From: Bdellovibrionales bacterium
Lineage (GTDB): Bacteria; Bdellovibrionota; Bdellovibrionia; Bdellovibrionales; UBA1609
Length of the DNA stretch: 64,000 nucleotides
Direction of reading: 5' to 3'
Assembly: GCA_019637855.1 (NCBI GenBank)
Contig: JAHBUX010000001.1
Coordinates: forward strand, 209,337-273,336
Shown piece after piece: positions 8,694 through 17,079 of this stretch. The translations under genes were made by a program, and so were the position numbers. The stretch's first letter is position 1, and each line of letters opens with the position of its first letter. The notes under the pieces were generated by a model. The model saw only the letters and a program-made list of their open reading frames with translations, did not search any database and had not been told where the DNA came from.

Positions 8694-10520
8694 CTAAGAA
8701 TCGCGGCTAAGTGACCGGCGAGTCTTTTGAACATTCATTATCTGTTCCAGTTGTTCGGTCGAGTTTGCAGGACCCGCGCCACGCAACTTTTTAACCATTT
8801 CTTTGGATTGCGAGCGCAAGCTGTTTTCCTTCACGCGTTTTATACAGTCCTGTAACAGCTTGGTGGCGGCGTCCGCACTCAAGCTTGTGTACGCTTCCGA
8901 CAAATGTCTAGTGATAGACTCCGCCGGCTTAACTTCGCCTGTCAACAAAGCGGATAAAGTATCAAATTTACTTGGCATTTGTCTATACACTTCCGCCAGT
9001 CTTTCAAACACCGCACGAGCTCCAGGATGACTGAATTTATCACCGACTTCGGCGGCCAAGGCCTCTTTTAAATAGACCTCTTTCATCAGGATTACGTTTA
9101 AAAGTTCCAGCTCTACGCGCGGGAGTTTAGTCAAATCGAATTTAACACCTTCTGAGGGCGCCACCACAGGCGCCGCTGCAGGTCTTACGACCTTTTGTAT
9201 CGGCACTGAGGCACCTGTCGAATTGGCCGCGCGAGCAACACTCTGCTCGACAAGGCGCAGCTCAACATCGAGCATCACAGCCACGTTCTGCGCATAGAGC
9301 CGACGCAACCGCGGGTCGGACGTTAGCGCGAGGATCGGACCGATTTCGTCCAAGGCCTGAATTTTCCCAGTCGGTGAACCTTTGTGCCCCAACCAAACCT
9401 CGGCACACACTAGGTCAAAAAGATCCGGTGCGCCCTGAATCAGCTGCCGTAGTGCAGGCTCACCGCGCTCTTGCAAAAACTCATCGGGATCGAGTTCGTC
9501 AGGCAAAAACAATCCACGGGCATGTACACCCTCAGCCAACAAAATCGGAAGACTGCGACGAGCGGCAGTTTTACCGGCACTGTCACCGTCGAACAAAAGT
9601 AACGCGCGGTTAGTATACCGTTTCAGAGCCTTGGCATGATCGGTCGTGAGCGCAGTCCCTAATGTAGCCACGATATTGTTGATGCTAGCTTTAGCAAGCG
9701 CCAGCCAATCCATGTAGCCTTCGACGACGATGGCTTCGTCTTCGCTGCGGATAAACTTGGCCGAGTGATCGAGGCCGTAAAACACTTTGCCTTTATGGAA
9801 GACGGGCGAATCGAGGCTGTTTAAATATTTTGGATTTTGCTCTTTGCTCAATACGCGACCGCCGAAGCCAATGCATTGGCCCGCGGGAGAGAAGATCGGA
9901 AACATCAAACGGTGACGAAAAAAATCGTAGTGGCCGCTTTTGCCGCCCGTGCGGCGCTTAACAATGCCGAGCTGTTCGGCGGCATTCATTGGCGTGCGCT
10001 TATCTTCCAAATGGCGGGCCAGCATCGACCAATCGTCGGGGGCGTAGCCAAGTTTATAAGCCATCACGAGCTCTTCATTGAGGTGACGGGCTTTGAGATA
10101 TTTTTTTACGTCGTGCGATTCGGGCAAACGCAACAGCTCTTCGTGATAGAAACGCGCAGCTAGCGAGTTGATCTTGTAAAAGGTGTGCTTGATGTCCTTT
10201 GCTTGCGAGCCACCGCCCTCACCACTGAGCTCTGGGATCGGGATCGCGGCGCGACGAGCGAGATACTCTATGCTCTCGGGAAACGTAAGGCCCTGATAGT
10301 TTTGCAAGAAGGTGAAGACGTTGCCCGAGGCCTTGCAGCCGAAGCAGTGGTAAACTTGTTTATCTTCGCTGACGGAAAAGCTTGGGGACTTTTCATTGTG
10401 AAAGGGGCACAGGCCCTGGAAGTTACCGCCAGTGCGACGAAGCTGGACATACTGGCCGATGATATCGACCAGGTTGTTGGCTTCGCGGACTTTTTCTATG
10501 AATTCTTGCGGGAACTTCAC
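8694..10520 (-). CDS. dnaG: DNA primase
   Basis: 608 residues; makes RNA primers at the replication fork. The N-terminal CHC2 zinc finger has Cys38, His41, Cys59 and Cys62 ([12 protein letters not shown] ... YHCFGC). The catalytic core has the TOPRIM acidic motifs ([14 protein letters not shown] and [13 protein letters not shown]). A Pro/Val-rich linker leads to the C-terminal helicase-binding region. The start is GTG ([11 protein letters not shown]), with a G-rich stretch about 12 nt upstream. It is followed 29 nt later by rpoD and preceded by yqeY with a 57-nt gap. Confidence 0.97.
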   Translation of the reverse strand: MKFPQEFIEKVREANNLVDIIGQYVQLRRTGGNFQGLCPFHNEKSPSFSVSEDKQVYHCFGCKASGNVFTFLQNYQGLTFPESIEYLARRAAIPIPELSGEGGGSQAKDIKHTFYKINSLAARFYHEELLRLPESHDVKKYLKARHLNEELVMAYKLGYAPDDWSMLARHLEDKRTPMNAAEQLGIVKRRTGGKSGHYDFFRHRLMFPIFSPAGQCIGFGGRVLSKEQNPKYLNSLDSPVFHKGKVFYGLDHSAKFIRSEDEAIVVEGYMDWLALAKASINNIVATLGTALTTDHAKALKRYTNRALLLFDGDSAGKTAARRSLPILLAEGVHARGLFLPDELDPDEFLQERGEPALRQLIQGAPDLFDLVCAEVWLGHKGSPTGKIQALDEIGPILALTSDPRLRRLYAQNVAVMLDVELRLVEQSVARAANSTGASVPIQKVVRPAAAPVVAPSEGVKFDLTKLPRVELELLNVILMKEVYLKEALAAEVGDKFSHPGARAVFERLAEVYRQMPSKFDTLSALLTGEVKPAESITRHLSEAYTSLSADAATKLLQDCIKRVKENSLRSQSKEMVKKLRGAGPANSTEQLEQIMNVQKTRRSLSRDS

Positions 10521-10577
10521 TGGAGTACGGATCCCCCTGCGGTTGCTTTTTCCGGTCTCGGACCTCTGGTGCTGTCG

Positions 10578-11024
10578 CTACTGTAGCTTGGAGCGGACTA
10601 GGTCGCTGATTACTTTTCCGTCGGCGTTGCCTCCGGTTTTGGCCATGACCTCTTTAATTACGGCGCCCATTTGTTTTTGGGTGGTGGCTCCGGTGGACTT
10701 GATCACTTCGTCTACGATTTTGGCTACGTCTTCGGCCGACATTTGAGCCGGAAGATATTCTTCCATGATCTTGAGTTCAAATTTCTCTTTGTCGGCCAAA
10801 TCGTTACGGCCAGCTTTTTCATATTCGGAGATGGAGTCTTTGCGTTGCTTGGTCATTTTTTTGACCACGCCAATGATGTCTTGTTCGCTCATCGGGTTGG
10901 GGCGCAATTCGATCTCGCGATACTTCAATGCGGATTGTAGGAAGCGGATGGCGCTGAGACGGTCGGCGTCCTTGTTTTTCATCGCGGTCTTAATGTCTTC
11001 CAGGATTTTTTCTTTGAGACCCAT
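10578..11024 (-). CDS. yqeY: GatB/YqeY-domain protein
   Basis: 148 residues from the ATG at 11024 (MGLKEKILEDIKTAMKNKDA), which has a GGTGG ribosome site. Upstream in-frame codons do not belong to the family. Motifs RLSAIRFLQSALKYREIEL and GAVIKEVMAKTGGNADGK are typical of YqeY, a small protein sharing the tRNA-binding tail domain of the GatB amidotransferase subunit; its own role is not settled. It sits between rpsU and dnaG, a common arrangement. Confidence 0.93.
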   Translation of the reverse strand: MGLKEKILEDIKTAMKNKDADRLSAIRFLQSALKYREIELRPNPMSEQDIIGVVKKMTKQRKDSISEYEKAGRNDLADKEKFELKIMEEYLPAQMSAEDVAKIVDEVIKSTGATTQKQMGAVIKEVMAKTGGNADGKVISDLVRSKLQ

Positions 11025-11058
11025 TTGTGAAACCACCTTTGGCAAAGGATGTCGCCGC

Positions 11059-11086
11059 CCCCAGCTTCCATTTTTGGAGGCTGGGG
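11059..11086 (-). terminator. Long hairpin between rpsU and yqeY (attenuator candidate)
   Basis: Stem of 12 bp with one mismatch (CCCCAGCTTCCA / TGGAGGCTGGGG on the plus strand) and a 4-nt loop, placed 30 nt after the rpsU stop and before the yqeY ribosome site. No T-run follows on the minus strand. In E. coli the rpsU-dnaG gap also has a partial terminator that lowers dnaG expression; a similar role here is inference. Confidence 0.5.
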
Positions 11087-11116
11087 CACGGTGAGCATTT
11101 CGATTCAACGGAATTA

Positions 11117-11314
11117 CTAGTACGGGCCTTTACGCTGCTTCTTGAGCAAACGCTTGCGAGCCGCCATCGATTTCTTCTTCTTGCGGACGCTGGGCTTTTC
11201 GTAGTGCTCGCGCTTTTTCACTTCCGACAAGATGCCGGACTTCTCGCAAGCCTTTTTGAAGCGACGGAAAGCCTGTTCGAAAGCTTCATTGTCGCGAATT
11301 CTGACTAATGCCAT
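11117..11314 (-). CDS. rpsU: 30S ribosomal protein S21
   Basis: 65 residues, typical length. It begins [20 protein letters not shown] and ends in a very basic tail ([20 protein letters not shown]). S21 binds the 30S platform near the 16S 3' end and helps start-site selection. First gene of the macromolecular-synthesis unit, with ribosome site GGCAGGTGAT before the ATG. Confidence 0.97.
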   Translation of the reverse strand: MALVRIRDNEAFEQAFRRFKKACEKSGILSEVKKREHYEKPSVRKKKKSMAARKRLLKKQRKGPY

Positions 11315-11345
11315 GAAATATCACCTGCCTTTACATGGCTCATGT

Positions 11346-11364
11346 ATGGACTTTTAAAGTCCAT
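11346..11364. promoter_or_regulatory. 19-nt perfect palindrome between rpsU and tadA
   Basis: ATGGACTTT-T-AAAGTCCAT, 9-bp arms around one base, in the 90-nt divergent gap between rpsU and tadA, 32 nt upstream of the rpsU ATG. Could be an operator or a leader hairpin of the rpsU transcript. No matching regulator identified. Confidence 0.5.
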
Positions 11365-11404
11365 CAGGTGTAACAAAGCTCAACGCAATTGAGGAGCCTA
11401 TTTT

Positions 11405-11863
11405 TTGATCACGGAGAGCGATTTCAGCTTTATGCGTCAAGCCCTGGCCTTAGCGGCGCAGGCCGAGGCCCGTGGAGAAGTGCCGGTGGGCGCCCTTATT
11501 GTTCATGATAACTCTGTGATTGCAGAGGCTTACAATGAGCGTGAGACGCAACCCTCGGCCCTTGCACACGCGGAGTTGAGCGCGATTCGACAAGCCTGTG
11601 AGAAGCTGGGGCGCTGGCGTTTGAGCGGCTGCACCCTTTATGTGACGTTAGAGCCCTGTGTAATGTGTGCCGGTGCTCTGGTTCAGGCGCGTGTTGATCG
11701 CGTGGTTTATGGAGCGCGCGATCCGAAGGCCGGGGCGGTCGAATCTCTATATCAGGTTCTAAGCGACACTCGCTTGAATCACCGCCCTCAAGTCGACGCG
11801 GGAGTGCTGGGTGAAGAGTGCGGCAAGATTTTGTCTGACTTTTTCCGCCGCCGCCGCGCCTAA
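11405..11863 (+). CDS. tadA: tRNA-specific adenosine deaminase
   Basis: 152 residues. Converts adenosine 34 to inosine in the tRNA-Arg(ACG) anticodon. The zinc-dependent deaminase motifs are present: His55 and the catalytic Glu57 in LAHAELSAIR, and the ligands Cys85 and Cys88 in TLEPCVMCAGAL. The start is TTG, fixed by a GAGGAG site 8 nt upstream. Divergent from rpsU. Confidence 0.95.
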   Translation: MITESDFSFMRQALALAAQAEARGEVPVGALIVHDNSVIAEAYNERETQPSALAHAELSAIRQACEKLGRWRLSGCTLYVTLEPCVMCAGALVQARVDRVVYGARDPKAGAVESLYQVLSDTRLNHRPQVDAGVLGEECGKILSDFFRRRRA

Positions 11864-11945
11864 CGCCTGGTCAGACGAGCAGACCTTTATCGAGCAAGAC
11901 CCCATCCCTGTTTTGTTTTTTGCACAGCTCTGAAATGATTAAGAC

Positions 11946-13391
11946 GTGGGCATTCCCCTAACTGTTAGGTTTTGGTCAACTTTTTCTGCCTCTCTGCTTT
12001 TGGTGAATGCCGGATCGGTATTTGCCAAACCCCTTTATCCGCTGGGCAACTCTCCGCCGCACCCGATCGAAGAAGGAACTACCCGGCAAATCGAACGCGA
12101 TTGGAATAGAGCAAAGAGTCTAATTCTCGGTGGCAAGCCCGACCGTACCTTCAATTCCATTTGGGTAAGGATCTTTCCACTGGTGTCGCTGCCACTTGGC
12201 GATCCTTATCCCGACACTCAGAATTACAGGCACATTTCTTTAAGCAATGCGGGCGGAATAAAGGTCTTCACTTTAGCCGGTGAGGTTTTGATCGGCACCG
12301 GTAAGCAGCTGGAGTTCGATTTCGCCGCCGGGACTTTGAAACTCGACAAATACAATGTGCCGCTCGAACCATTTTGGTTGGAGCCGGCGGGAACTACGTA
12401 TACCGAACTGCACTGGGACAAGGGCCTGAAGCTACCAAATGGCAAGCCCGCAGAGGTGCGAACGCGTATGCGCGGCGGTTTTGTAGTGAAGAAGTCCGTT
12501 CATCAGCCGAAGGACAAGCCGTTTCCCTCAGAACATTGGTCGGTGATCAATGTGGTGACGATCAATGAATACATCCAGTCCGTCGTACCGTCGGAAGTGA
12601 TCGCCTCTTGGCATCGCGAAACTCTGCGCGCCCAAGCAATCGCAGCGCGCACCTACGGAATGTACGAAGTGGCCACCGCACGCCTGGCCGGACAAGATTT
12701 TGATGTCGACCCGTCGACCTGGTTTCAGTCATACCAAGGCATTTCGTTTTGGAATCGCGAAACGCAGAAATGGCGAGATGTCGAACTCCCCGCCACAACC
12801 GAAGCCGTAAAATCCACTAAAGGTGAAGTGATCACCCATAAGGGTGAAGTCATCAAAGCTTACTTCTCCTCGAACTCAGGCGGTCGCACTTGCTTAGTGA
12901 CAGAGTGTCTAGAGCAGAACTTCAATCCCGACTACATTCAAGAGATCAATGATCATGCGCAAGTGAAGAGCCAACCAGGCGGCAGTTGGGGCTCGCGAGC
13001 CACACTCACGCCCGACAACATCATGACGGTACTGCGCGCGTGGGGAGTAAATCCGGCAGCACCGGTTCGGCGAATCGAGTCGTTAGAAAAAGGCCCGAGC
13101 GGTCGCACTTGGCGCTTACGGGTGATTTTGCAAAATGGTTCACATATCGATCTTGATCGCTTAGTCACACGTAAGATCATGCATCTGTATGGTCCGATCC
13201 GCAGCTTTCTCTATGATCTGGGTGCGGTGGGTACCGACGGCAAGCAAGCCATCAAAGGCTATGGTTACGGCCATGCGGTGGGAATGTCGCAGTGGGGAGC
13301 GCAGCTCTTCGCCAAGAGCGGTTGGAGCGCGCATAAGATTTTAGAGTTCTATTACAACCAGGTCAGCATCGTCGACCTGAGTGGCAATTGA
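11946..13391 (+). CDS. Secreted SpoIID/LytB-domain protein
   Basis: 481 residues from a GTG start, with a signal peptide ending around NAGSVFA. The SpoIID domain spans about 190-330 and includes NEYIQSVVPSEVIASWHRET, LRAQAIAARTYGMYEVA and YFSSNSGGRT. The end carries KGYGYGHAVGMSQWGAQLFA, another family block. SpoIID acts on denuded peptidoglycan glycan strands; LytB stimulates amidases. In a non-sporulating Gram-negative it is presumably a cell-wall remodelling enzyme of the periplasm. Its stop falls 17 nt before the HAD gene start. Confidence 0.9.
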   Translation: MGIPLTVRFWSTFSASLLLVNAGSVFAKPLYPLGNSPPHPIEEGTTRQIERDWNRAKSLILGGKPDRTFNSIWVRIFPLVSLPLGDPYPDTQNYRHISLSNAGGIKVFTLAGEVLIGTGKQLEFDFAAGTLKLDKYNVPLEPFWLEPAGTTYTELHWDKGLKLPNGKPAEVRTRMRGGFVVKKSVHQPKDKPFPSEHWSVINVVTINEYIQSVVPSEVIASWHRETLRAQAIAARTYGMYEVATARLAGQDFDVDPSTWFQSYQGISFWNRETQKWRDVELPATTEAVKSTKGEVITHKGEVIKAYFSSNSGGRTCLVTECLEQNFNPDYIQEINDHAQVKSQPGGSWGSRATLTPDNIMTVLRAWGVNPAAPVRRIESLEKGPSGRTWRLRVILQNGSHIDLDRLVTRKIMHLYGPIRSFLYDLGAVGTDGKQAIKGYGYGHAVGMSQWGAQLFAKSGWSAHKILEFYYNQVSIVDLSGN

Positions 13392-13407
13392 TGCTATTGT
13401 CCCTTCA

Positions 13408-14070
13408 ATGAAATCACACGGTTTGGTGTTCGATTGCGACGGTACGCTGGTGGACTCTCTCGGTGCCGCGATGGAATCTTTTAATTACGCTTTAGACAAA
13501 ATGGGCGAACCGCCGCGCACCGAAGAGGAGATCAAGCGCTACTTCGGCGCCGGGGCGGATCGCATTCTCACACGCTTGCTGGGTGATGAGAAAAAGGGCC
13601 TAGCGGCGTTTGAATTGTATGTTGACCATCAATCCGAGCTGGCTTTGCAAATGCGCCTGCACGACGGCGTACGCGAATTGTTGGAACGAGCGGCAGCCGC
13701 CGAAGTGCCGATGGCCGTCGTGACTGGCCGACATGCGCGCGACTTAGACGTAGTCTTAAGGCCACACAAGATTTCGGATTACTTCACCGCTCTTGTGGCT
13801 GACAACCACCTACCGAATTCGAAGCCAGCGCCCGACGGCATTTTGTTGGCGCTAAAGCAGATGGGTATGCAAGCGGCGCAGATTTGTTATGTGGGTGATT
13901 CGGTGATGGACATGCAGGCCGCTCACCGTGCGGGTTCGGTGGCGATCGCCGCTTTGTGGGATCCGTTAGTGAAACCCGAAGCCATGCTGGCTGAGAAGCC
14001 ACGTTTTATGGCACAGACGCCGAAGGATGTGTGGACGGCGTTTTGCGACTTCGCGGGCCGTAAACTTTAG
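13408..14070 (+). CDS. HAD-superfamily phosphatase (phosphoglycolate phosphatase-like)
   Basis: 220 residues from the ATG at 13408; an in-frame GTG at 13381 would overlap the preceding gene, and neither start has a clear ribosome site. Motif I FDCDGTLVDS holds the nucleophile Asp9 and Asp11. A cap helix region follows, then motif II VVTGRHARD, the Lys of SKPAPDGI, and motif IV YVGDSVMDMQAA. This layout matches Gph/PpaX-type hydrolases of small phosphorylated metabolites; the exact substrate cannot be read from sequence. Confidence 0.88.
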   Translation: MKSHGLVFDCDGTLVDSLGAAMESFNYALDKMGEPPRTEEEIKRYFGAGADRILTRLLGDEKKGLAAFELYVDHQSELALQMRLHDGVRELLERAAAAEVPMAVVTGRHARDLDVVLRPHKISDYFTALVADNHLPNSKPAPDGILLALKQMGMQAAQICYVGDSVMDMQAAHRAGSVAIAALWDPLVKPEAMLAEKPRFMAQTPKDVWTAFCDFAGRKL

Positions 14071-14158
14071 TCGTTAGAATTCATTCTTTCCGCTAGCCAA
14101 GGTGCGAATTCCCGTTAGAGTTGGAAGTGTCACTTTTAACATCTAAGGGGAATTCATC

Positions 14159-14737
14159 ATGTTAAAGAAAATAGGTTTTGCAATCATAGCTGTTCTTGTT
14201 GTCATCGGCGGTTTGGCCGCGATGCAGCCGTCGGAATTCACAATCACTCGTTCGGCCACTATCAACGCGGCACCCGCTCTGGTATTTCCGATGATCAACA
14301 ATCTGAAAAACTGGCCGCAGTGGTCACCGTACGCGGAAATGGACCCCAATATGAAGGCCACGTTCGAGGGCCCGGATGAAGGTGAGGGCGCGATTCACGC
14401 ATGGGACGGGGAAAAGATCGGTCAGGGCAAAATGACCATCACTAAAAGCACGCCGGCTGAAAAAGTAGAAATGGTTTTGGAGTTCAAAAAGCCGATGGAG
14501 GCCACCAACACCGCTCTCTTTACGTTCGTACCGGAAGGCACGGCCACTAACGTGACTTGGTCGATGAGTGGCAAAAACAGTTTCATGGGCAAAGTGTTTG
14601 GTCTGTTTATGAACATTGAGAAGATGGTCGGCTCAGATTTCGAAAAAGGCTTAGCTAATATTAAGTCGAAACTTGAGGCCGCAACCCCCGCTGCACCGGC
14701 AGACGCCGCAGCACCCGCAGCCACAGAAACGAAATAA
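14159..14737 (+). CDS. SRPBCC-fold (polyketide cyclase/START-like) protein with N-terminal membrane anchor
   Basis: 192 residues. One hydrophobic helix at about 4-24 (IGFAIIAVLVVIGGLAAM), then the SRPBCC pattern: ITRSATINAAPALVFPMI, NNLKNWPQWSPYAEMDP, and FGLFMNIEKMVGSDFEKGL near the end. The Ala/Pro-rich tail looks unstructured. The family binds hydrophobic ligands in a deep cavity; the ligand is unknown. Start supported by AAGGGG before the ATG. Confidence 0.85.
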   Translation: MLKKIGFAIIAVLVVIGGLAAMQPSEFTITRSATINAAPALVFPMINNLKNWPQWSPYAEMDPNMKATFEGPDEGEGAIHAWDGEKIGQGKMTITKSTPAEKVEMVLEFKKPMEATNTALFTFVPEGTATNVTWSMSGKNSFMGKVFGLFMNIEKMVGSDFEKGLANIKSKLEAATPAAPADAAAPAATETK

Positions 14738-14823
14738 GCCACTTTTGACAGCTGGGCGCATTTTCCCGTTTGCACCGCGCCCAGCGTCAATGCTAACGTG
14801 CCCACTCATTTTCGTTCCAATGC

Positions 14824-14913
14824 GGAGAGGTGGCCGAGTGGTTTAAGGCATACGCCTGGAACGCGTACGTAGTAGAAATACTACCGTGAGTTCGAATCTC
14901 ACCTTCTCCGCCA
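14824..14913 (+). tRNA. tRNA-Ser (anticodon GGA)
   Basis: 90 nt including encoded CCA. The acceptor stem GGAGAGG pairs with CTTCTCC, the D stem is GCC/GGC, and the anticodon stem TACGC/GCGTA encloses the loop CTGGAAC with anticodon GGA. The long class-II variable arm GTAGTA/TACTAC and the T arm GTGAG-TTCGAAT-CTCAC are complete. It marks the edge of the accessory region that follows. Confidence 0.97.
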
Positions 14914-14942
14914 ATTCCCTCAAGCTTAGATCAGAAAAATTG

Positions 14943-14996
14943 GGTTCTTCGGTTCTTCGGTTCTTCGGTTCTTCGGTTCTGGTTCTTCGGTTCTTC
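14943..14996 (+). repeat. Tandem array of the octamer GGTTCTTC
   Basis: Four full units, one 6-nt partial unit and two more full units in direct succession, starting 30 nt after the tRNA-Ser CCA end. A further single copy lies at 15033-15040. This is a simple-sequence expansion, likely slippage-prone, with no coding frame across it. Confidence 0.9.
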
Positions 14997-15082
14997 TCAC
15001 TTCATGGTGGGCGTGCGCCTGAAACGCTCTACGGTTCTTCTAATTAGTGGGTCGTATTGCATTAATCACGAGTGGTATCTTT

Positions 15083-15385
15083 TTATATCACTCCGAGCTC
15101 ACTCATGATCGCCATCACGGCACGAACCGTTGGCGCGTTGACGCGCTTTCGCTTACCCTTCTTCAATTGAACCAGTGTGGCATTGGTTATGCCCGCACGG
15201 CGCGCCAAAGCACGACCGGAAATAAGACCGCTCTTAACAGCCTTATCGATAAGAATCGCTAGCGCAGCTGGTTTCACGACGGCGGTCGCTTTACGCTCTT
15301 TAGTTGCCAAAGCAGGCTTCGCTAGTTTGACTAACCGATACTTGGTCCCGTCCGGTCCAATAATCACTGCGTCGTTAAGTTCCAC
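15083..15385 (-). CDS. Small XRE-like helix-turn-helix protein
   Basis: 100 residues from a GTG start with AAAGG just upstream. The N-terminal ~45 residues are a short beta-like segment plus a basic linker. The C-terminal half holds the DNA-binding fold (ISGRALARRAGITNATLVQL) followed by basic KKGKRKRVNAPTVRAVMAIM. Likely a repressor or a solo antitoxin; no toxin is recognised beside it. Related AT-rich imperfect inverted copies (TGATATA-N5-ATACCA) lie at 15073-15090 over its stop and at 15436-15453 upstream of its start and may be its sites. Confidence 0.7.
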   Translation of the reverse strand: MELNDAVIIGPDGTKYRLVKLAKPALATKERKATAVVKPAALAILIDKAVKSGLISGRALARRAGITNATLVQLKKGKRKRVNAPTVRAVMAIMSELGVI

Positions 15386-15517
15386 ATGACCTTTACGGCC
15401 AGTGCGGTACGATTTTTAAGCACGAAAAATTGAAATGATATATTTTTATACCAGTGGCTAGTCTCGTAGTTTAAGAGCTTAGCCCGTGATCTAATCCCCT
15501 TGCTGTGGAGGTGAAAG

Positions 15518-15697
15518 TTGGCTAAAAAAACCGCAATGTCACAACCGCGCAAAGAAACCGAAAACTCGACGGGCTCTTTTAACTTCGGTCGCAAGGTCGC
15601 TGTTAGGCCTTTGCCCAGTACCGGTGGAGAGCAGATACCGACCGCTCTCACGACCGAAGATCTGCGTAAGCTTGTGAGAAAAAAAACGGGCGGATAG
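15518..15697 (+). CDS. Small 59-residue basic ORF with TTG start
   Basis: Reads MAKKTAMSQPRKETENSTGS at the N-terminus and ends TALTTEDLRKLVRKKTGG. The start is TTG with an excellent GGAGGTG site 4 nt upstream, much better than any alternative. It looks soluble and mostly disordered. It ends in TAG, yet the same frame stays open afterwards and runs straight into the membrane-protein ORF, so it may be either a separate small gene or the interrupted N-terminus of that protein. Confidence 0.55.
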   Translation: MAKKTAMSQPRKETENSTGSFNFGRKVAVRPLPSTGGEQIPTALTTEDLRKLVRKKTGG

Positions 15698-15817
15698 CGC
15701 CTGAATCCCTATACATCACTTCTATTTGTTGGCGTCTTTGTCGTTCCGATTTTCCTTTCGATTGCGGCCTTTAAGATTTTTTTCCCTAAGCACACGCTTC
15801 GGGTAGGCGATGTAAAC

Positions 15818-16690
15818 TTGATCCCGCTCGGCGTCGGATTTGTCATTGCCTCGAACAGCTGGATTGTCTTCCACATCGTCGACAGAATTTATCCGCTCTA
15901 CTCCATGGAAGGCGCACAGCTAGCGAATGAAACAATAGCTGCGATGCGATTCCAGCAATCGATGTTCTACTGGCATCTCGCGCTGTTCATGCTTATTCCT
16001 CCGCTTTTGAGTGCAGTGATTGGCTTCTTATTACTCAATTGTTGGACTTGCTACAGCAGGCAGGGTCGCGGCAGAAAGCCATCTTGGCTACGGCAACCGC
16101 TTCATCGGCTTAGATATAGAGTGGGCGACGCCGTTGGTAGGCTCTTTGTCAATTATATGGCAGAGCTCACGGCACATGATGAGCGCGCTTCGGCGCTGAT
16201 GGCCGATATTCTTGACGACAAGGATACCCTTTACTCGGGGATTTACCGCGAATACCACACCGAAGACGGTAAACTGGCGAGCATTTCACTTTCCAATGTG
16301 ATTTGTTTTGGGTTTCATTCGGAAAAAGACAGGCGAGAGTCTAAAGCGTCGGACGACGGAAAATACATTCCTTATATCCTGCCAAATCAGGGCGACATGT
16401 GCTTTCCAATTCAAAAGATTCAGAACTTCCACTTTTGGAAAATTAATGATTCGCAAGAGTTTCTCTTTGATATTCATAAGCCCGCGGCCCAAGTGCGTGC
16501 CGCGTGGTACGCAGGGCTCAAGTACTCCTTAGCCGACAAGATCACGATGAACGTTACGGCGATTGTTCCTAAGGAAGATACGAACTTGGAAAACTTTGTT
16601 CGCGAGTTTAAGAAACTTCGTCTAGAAATCGATGACATCGACTACGTCAACCCCGACGACAGCGATGGAAAACCTCGTTTACAAAACTAA
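15818..16690 (+). CDS. Membrane protein with soluble C-terminal domain, unknown; true start uncertain
   Basis: At least 290 residues from TTG at 15818. Helices are visible at about 1-28 (LGVGFVIASNSWIVFHIVD) and 47-78 (FYWHLALFMLIPPLLSAVIG), then a basic stretch and a soluble domain of about 190 residues rich in alternating beta-like segments (LASISLSNVICFGFHSEKD). The frame is open back to the TAG at 15695 and encodes another hydrophobic helix (SLLFVGVFVVPIFLSIAAF) with no ATG, GTG or TTG before it; a CTG stands at 15701. Either translation starts at CTG or the TAG interrupts one longer gene. Family not recognised. Confidence 0.6.
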   Translation: MIPLGVGFVIASNSWIVFHIVDRIYPLYSMEGAQLANETIAAMRFQQSMFYWHLALFMLIPPLLSAVIGFLLLNCWTCYSRQGRGRKPSWLRQPLHRLRYRVGDAVGRLFVNYMAELTAHDERASALMADILDDKDTLYSGIYREYHTEDGKLASISLSNVICFGFHSEKDRRESKASDDGKYIPYILPNQGDMCFPIQKIQNFHFWKINDSQEFLFDIHKPAAQVRAAWYAGLKYSLADKITMNVTAIVPKEDTNLENFVREFKKLRLEIDDIDYVNPDDSDGKPRLQN

Positions 16691-16700
16691 AGTACTTCGA

Positions 16701-16731
16701 ATGAGGGCAATTCCGCCCGAAAAGCCCTCAT
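16701..16731 (+). terminator. Hairpin after the membrane protein gene
   Basis: Perfect 8-bp inverted repeat ATGAGGGC / GCCCTCAT with a 15-nt loop, 10 nt after the stop. The following bases are T-rich but lack a clean T-run, so it may be a weak terminator. Confidence 0.4.
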
Positions 16732-16794
16732 CTGCATTCGTGCTCTTGTTTAATTGTATTTAAAAATTCATATGCTTGGGTTTAGTGAACGCCA

Positions 16795-17079
16795 TCAATT
16801 CAAGTGTTCAAGCTCGTTTTTTAAGGACTGAGCCAAAAGGCCAAGCGACTGTTCGATCGAAATCTTTCCTTGAATCAGCCGTAAAAACAACAGCGCCTCC
16901 CTACAGTGAAGGGCGCGCCAGTAGTCTAGCAGCTCAGCCAGCGCCTTAATGTGCATCCACTGCTGACCGACCATAGCCACAGCCGGTTGATATTTCGGAT
17001 CAACAATTTGCAAATCCGCTGGCGACTGCGCTCCGGCAGCCACATAGCTGCATGTCTCAATGCCATTTTCGATGGTCAA
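16795..17079 (-). CDS. Hypothetical 94-residue protein, possibly part of a decayed gene
   Basis: TTG start. Helical sequence (HIKALAELLDYWRALHCREA ... SIEQSLGLLAQSLKNELEHL) with no recognised family. The frame stays open upstream (WTPQEIL) and overlaps the end of the integrase fragment in another frame, so it may be debris joined at a rearrangement rather than a working gene. Confidence 0.3.
   Translation of the reverse strand: MTIENGIETCSYVAAGAQSPADLQIVDPKYQPAVAMVGQQWMHIKALAELLDYWRALHCREALLFLRLIQGKISIEQSLGLLAQSLKNELEHLN

Noticed and set aside
14943-14996. CRISPR array
   Set aside because: Units are 8 nt in direct succession with no spacers, and no cas genes are present.
15364-15651. 95-residue minus-strand frame overlapping the XRE start
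   Set aside because: Antisense to the TTG-start small ORF that has a far better ribosome site; no toxin or other family pattern, so not taken as a partner of the XRE gene.
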